DNA of 64,000 nt from Larix kaempferi (Eukaryota; Streptophyta; Pinopsida; Pinales; Pinaceae), in contig BSBM01000007.1 in NCBI GenBank assembly GCA_027924585.1, positions 7,789,001 to 7,853,000 on the forward strand, in the 5' to 3' direction. Position 1 is the stretch's first letter. Every line of letters begins with the position of its first letter. This document shows, piece by piece, positions 60,950-64,000 of the stretch. The position numbers and the translations under genes were made by a program. The notes under the pieces are model-generated. The model was not told where the DNA came from and ran no database searches. It saw only the letters and a list, made by a program, of their open reading frames with translations.

Positions 60950-61440
60950 AGGTAGAGACACCTAGGCATGAGCAGAGAGAGATGGAGCTGGGCGTGAGGT
61001 AGAAAGGCATTAATGGGGCAGCGTGGATGGAGCAACATGAATGACAAGAGACGTAAAGGAAGAGAGGCATGAATGGTGCCGTGTGAATGGAGTTGGGCGT
61101 GCTTGGAAGAGAGGCGTGAAGGACGTTGGGCATGAATGGGGCCGCTTGAATGGAGTTGGGCGTGAGTGGAAGAGATGAAGCTGCATGTAGGTGGGAGGAT
61201 GGAGCAACGTGAAGGTGTGAGGATGGAAGAGATGCAGTTGGGTGGAGATGGGAGGATGGAGAGGAAGGTGGCAGGAGTGTAGAAGCTACATGGATATGGG
61301 AGGATGGAGTAGCGTGAAGGTGGGAGGAGTGTAGCATGAAGGCTGGAGTTTGCATCTGCGTGAAGGGTGGAGTAGTAGAGCAGCGTGGAGATTAGAGGAT
61401 GGAGCAGCGTGGAGATTAAGGTTTGCAAGCTACGTGAGGA
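60950..61440. repeat. G-rich degenerate minisatellite
   Basis: About 490 bp built from shuffled words such as ggaggatggag, cgtgaaggtggg, gaatggagttgggcgtg and aagagatg. The period is irregular. Three reverse-strand frames here give Ser/Pro/His-rich peptides that only reflect the repeat. Confidence 0.75.
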
Positions 61441-61624
61441 TGGATAAGTGGGAGCACAAGCAGCTGGAAGAGTGTAATTTGGAAGAGAGTGATCAGGTGA
61501 ATGCTAGGCATGGATGCTACGTGATGGCCATGTGAATATTGGGCGTGAATGCAAAACCAAGGGGTGGCCCAATTCCTCCATGTTTAGATCTGGAATTGTC
61601 CCTACTTCCATGAGAAGATGAGGA

Positions 61625-62700
61625 GACTCAGATGCCTTGACCACCATAATATACCTTAGGATGCATTCAACCTGGTGTTATTGACAACCTTCACACCAAA
61701 AGCTTGAGCCAATCCCTTAAGTTACTTTACTATTGCAATTCTTGCAAGCACTCTACCACATTATTTGATCAGGCTTAATAAAGCTGATGTATACTCTAAC
61801 ATTGAAGTAGGCTGGCTTTCCTTAACCTATAGAAGGCTCAATGGTTTGAGAAAGGAATGCACGTTCATAATACAAGGATCTGGAACCAATCCTTGGAGTT
61901 CCACCAGGAAGGGTGGAACCAATAGATTCCATAGATGAGATCTTTCCATCTGTGTCATACCAAGAATGAAGCTTTTGAGCAACTGGGAGATATGGATTTA
62001 TCATTACAGTACTCCTACATGTTGTAGATAAAGAAAATCATGAGTAATCATTGACCCTGGCACTACGAAATGTGCGGAAAGGTCCCTTGTTGGTGACTTG
62101 GACCTTAATAGTCCAGTTCCCTTGATAGGGATTGAGAGAAACTAAGGGGTAAACCCTGCGTGAAATTCCCAATCATGCAGCAGGTGTAGCATTTCCATGT
62201 TGCTCATGCACAATCTGTGCAATAGAATTTGAAACAGTTCCATCAATTGCCTTAGCTTTAACTTTAGGTTTTATATCCACCTATTTTCCTTCTTGTTTCA
62301 CTTTTATTTCACTGATTTCAGCATCAAGCGCAGGTTAAACCACCTCACACTTTATGACTATTAATGCCCTCTATGGATGGTTCCGAATGCAGTTGCAAGT
62401 GTACTCAACAATACTAAGGAGCGCCATATTTTGTAGCTTTCTAGAGTTAACTTCTCTAGTCATACTCATTGGAAGCATTTCATTGAGCTTCATCTTTCCA
62501 TCATTTGCGACAAATGTGAATCTGGTGTTGCTGCTCCCTATGGGCTTGAGATCCACGATCCGCATGACTATATCAGATGGCTGTGAGGAAGAAGGATTTG
62601 TGATCATAGCTTCCATGGCACTTGGGGTAATCATTTCCTTATCCATAACTCTTTGTTCCCTACAATCCTGTGCAGAATGGAGTAGGAATAACGACCGATT
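61625..62700 (-). pseudogene. RPA1: RPA1 (replication protein A 70 kDa subunit) retrocopy with internal deletion
   Basis: The minus strand from an ATG at 62646 reads MDKEMITPSAMEAMI and MRIVDLKPIGSSNTRF, the RPA70 N-terminal domain. A linker is followed by RRVYPLVSLNPYQGNWTIKV, the start of DNA-binding domain A. The reading then jumps near 62040 to the start of domain C (QKLHSWYDTDGKISSM, YISFIKPDQIMW) and its zinc ribbon (ACKNCNSKV ... FWCEGCQ ... LRYIMVVKAS). Most of domains A and B, about 240 residues in the family, are missing. All parts stay in one frame with about eight nonsense codons and no frameshift. No introns are seen where domains join, so it looks like a processed cDNA. RPA binds single-stranded DNA in replication and repair; this copy cannot. 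Confidence 0.87.
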
Positions 62701-62714
62701 GGCAGCGGTGCGAT

Positions 62715-64000
62715 TTGATCCGAGGATGTGGGATGTAGGTGCAGTGGGTAATGCAGTTCCTAGGATGAGGTTAATAACATGGTCTATGTGGCGATAGGGG
62801 GGGAGTCTAGTAAGGGTTTGGAATAGATCGGAAAAATTTTGGAGGAGAGGAGACATGGATTTTGGGATGGGATGAGGGGTGTTGTTTGGTTGAATGGGGA
62901 GGACAACAAAAAGAGATACACACTGCTTGAGATGGATATGAGGAATTTTTTTTTGTGTTGGATTGGGTTTTGGTGGGGCGGTTGTAAGGATATAGGTGTG
63001 GCTAAACTTGGTAAGTTTATATTAACGACATTTGGCAGTATAAATGGCATTTCATTGGTCCTGGAAAGGGAGGCCGAGAATTAAGTCAGCAGAATCTAAT
63101 GGTGGTACATCACAGAGTACAGAGTCTTTAAATTGACCGATGGAAAATGTTACAAGCAATGATGAGAAACTAGTAGATGACGAACATCCTTTTGGACCCA
63201 TCCTAGATGATATGATTTCAGGTGAGGAGTGGTGGGTAGATGGAGGCATTGCACTAGCTCTTGTGAAACCAAATATTTCTGGCTACCGTTGTCCATGATG
63301 AGCAAGGCCAAGGAATTTTTTATTTGGAAATTATGAGTAAAGAGGGGTAGGGTAGATGAGTTGGAATATTCATATGTCATTAAGATCAATGAGGGATCTA
63401 CTTCAGTAGGATTCTCAATAGAAACCTCATCAATGTCATCTACAGGTTGCGATGAAGTAGCTTCTGTGCATATATTTTTGTTGGTCTTGAGAGATTGTAA
63501 AACACGATAATCTGAAGTGTTGTGGGAATTATTCCTTTGGAAGGAACACCACTGTGTATTGGAATTTTGGTTTGTAGGACCAGTGGAGGAAAAGCGAGAA
63601 GTATTGGGTGTGGGAGTTTGTGAAGCAGAGGGATTCTGGTTGGGACATGATTGAGGAGTACCACCCCGAGGAGCAATCTTCCTTTCAACTGCCAATGCTC
63701 TTTGAAAAGCTTTATCTAATGTAGAATTTTCAAACAACTCAACTTCTCTACAGAACTGAACCAATAAACTAGAATTAAATTTTAGGAAGAATACACCTTT
63801 TGGGTCTGGAATGTGTAACAGCAATCGAAGTTTGGAGAAGTATGCAATATAGCCTTATACCCCTTGTGTAGGTAGTTGGTGGAGTTGGTGCCAGCGGATC
63901 CATAAATATTGAAGATACCCAAGTGGATAAAAATGATGTCTCAATGCTTCACACATGCAAGCCCAAGTGTTGATTGGTTGAGAAGAAGAAGCCTCTGTTG
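62715..64000 (-). pseudogene. antisense Ty3/gypsy gag-protease-RT start (partial)
   Basis: From the right edge on the minus strand: a gag C-terminus (LRHHFYPLGYLQYLWIRWHQ, with one stop near 63856, then a frame 63824-63150), a degraded zinc knuckle (CSFQRNNSHNTSDYRVL), and a protease with LIMDNGSQKYLVS in the D-S-G position and VLCDVPPLDSADLILGLPF (63145-63090, shifted frame). After a gap comes the RT N-terminus FSDLFQTLTRLPPYRHIDH (62841-62785). The gypsy sequence stops near 62715 and joins the RPA1 retrocopy in frame. It is a different lineage from the Tat-like element; chromovirus-like by the protease wording, which is inference. Confidence 0.85.

Noticed and set aside
60844-61428. Long reverse-strand frames rich in Ser, Pro, His and Leu
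   Set aside because: They follow entirely from the G-rich minisatellite on the plus strand and occur in several frames at once.
62371-62797. Forward-strand 147-codon frame at 62354-62797
   Set aside because: It is the antisense shadow of the gypsy-RPA1 frame on the minus strand.
1-64000. CRISPR arrays, rRNA or tRNA genes, bacterial operons
   Set aside because: No regular repeat-spacer array, no recognisable RNA gene, and all coding relics are of eukaryotic transposons. The minisatellites have no unique spacers.

Overview
The window is a dense, nested stack of plant transposable elements with no intact host gene, no rRNA or tRNA gene and no CRISPR array. Ty1/copia and Ty3/gypsy LTR elements, LINEs, a hAT-like DNA element and, most tellingly, a Penelope-like element (PLE) with a GIY-YIG endonuclease all occur together. 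EN+ PLEs in land plants are best known from conifers (the 'Dryad' type). With the very long LTRs and deep nesting, this points to a conifer or other large-genome gymnosperm. The host call is inference.

Layout. (1) 1-2755: 3' half of a copia element with an open RT-RNase H frame and its 3' LTR. (2) 3846-15431 and 15432-~26965: a direct tandem segmental duplication of about 11.5 kb, roughly 95% similar by eye. Each unit carries an antisense LINE remnant split by a 1.1-1.2 kb hAT-like element, an AT-rich stretch, a PLE GIY-YIG fragment, and the 5' LTR, leader, gag and protease of a Tat/Ogre-like gypsy element. (3) 21622-46016: the complete gypsy element (LTRs, gag, protease, RT, RNase H, integrase, an extra RNase H, and an antisense plant-mobile-domain gene with an intron). 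It sits in the left pseudo-LTR of the PLE. (4) 30132-40832: a 10.7 kb LARD-like element with 3.75 kb LTRs and a non-coding interior, inserted inside the extra RNase H gene. (5) 46201-50479: the main PLE body, interrupted by a 1,753 bp solo LTR. (6) 51403-58765: a LINE remnant, a 56-bp minisatellite, and a copia-gag-derived ORF ending at an LTR. (7) 58838-64000: an antisense LTR, a G-rich minisatellite, and an antisense gypsy gag-pol start fused to a retrocopy of the replication protein A large subunit (RPA1).

Chronology read from target-site duplications: LINE, then the hAT-like element inside it; PLE first, then gypsy inside its left pseudo-LTR, then the tandem duplication; the LARD inside gypsy is younger (its LTRs differ by only about 1-2% by eye in the part compared). 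The solo LTR insertion in the PLE is also later than the PLE. Several coding relics (PLE, RPA1 copy, plant-mobile-domain gene) have decayed mainly by nonsense substitutions while keeping one reading frame, which suggests methylation-linked C-to-T decay rather than indels.
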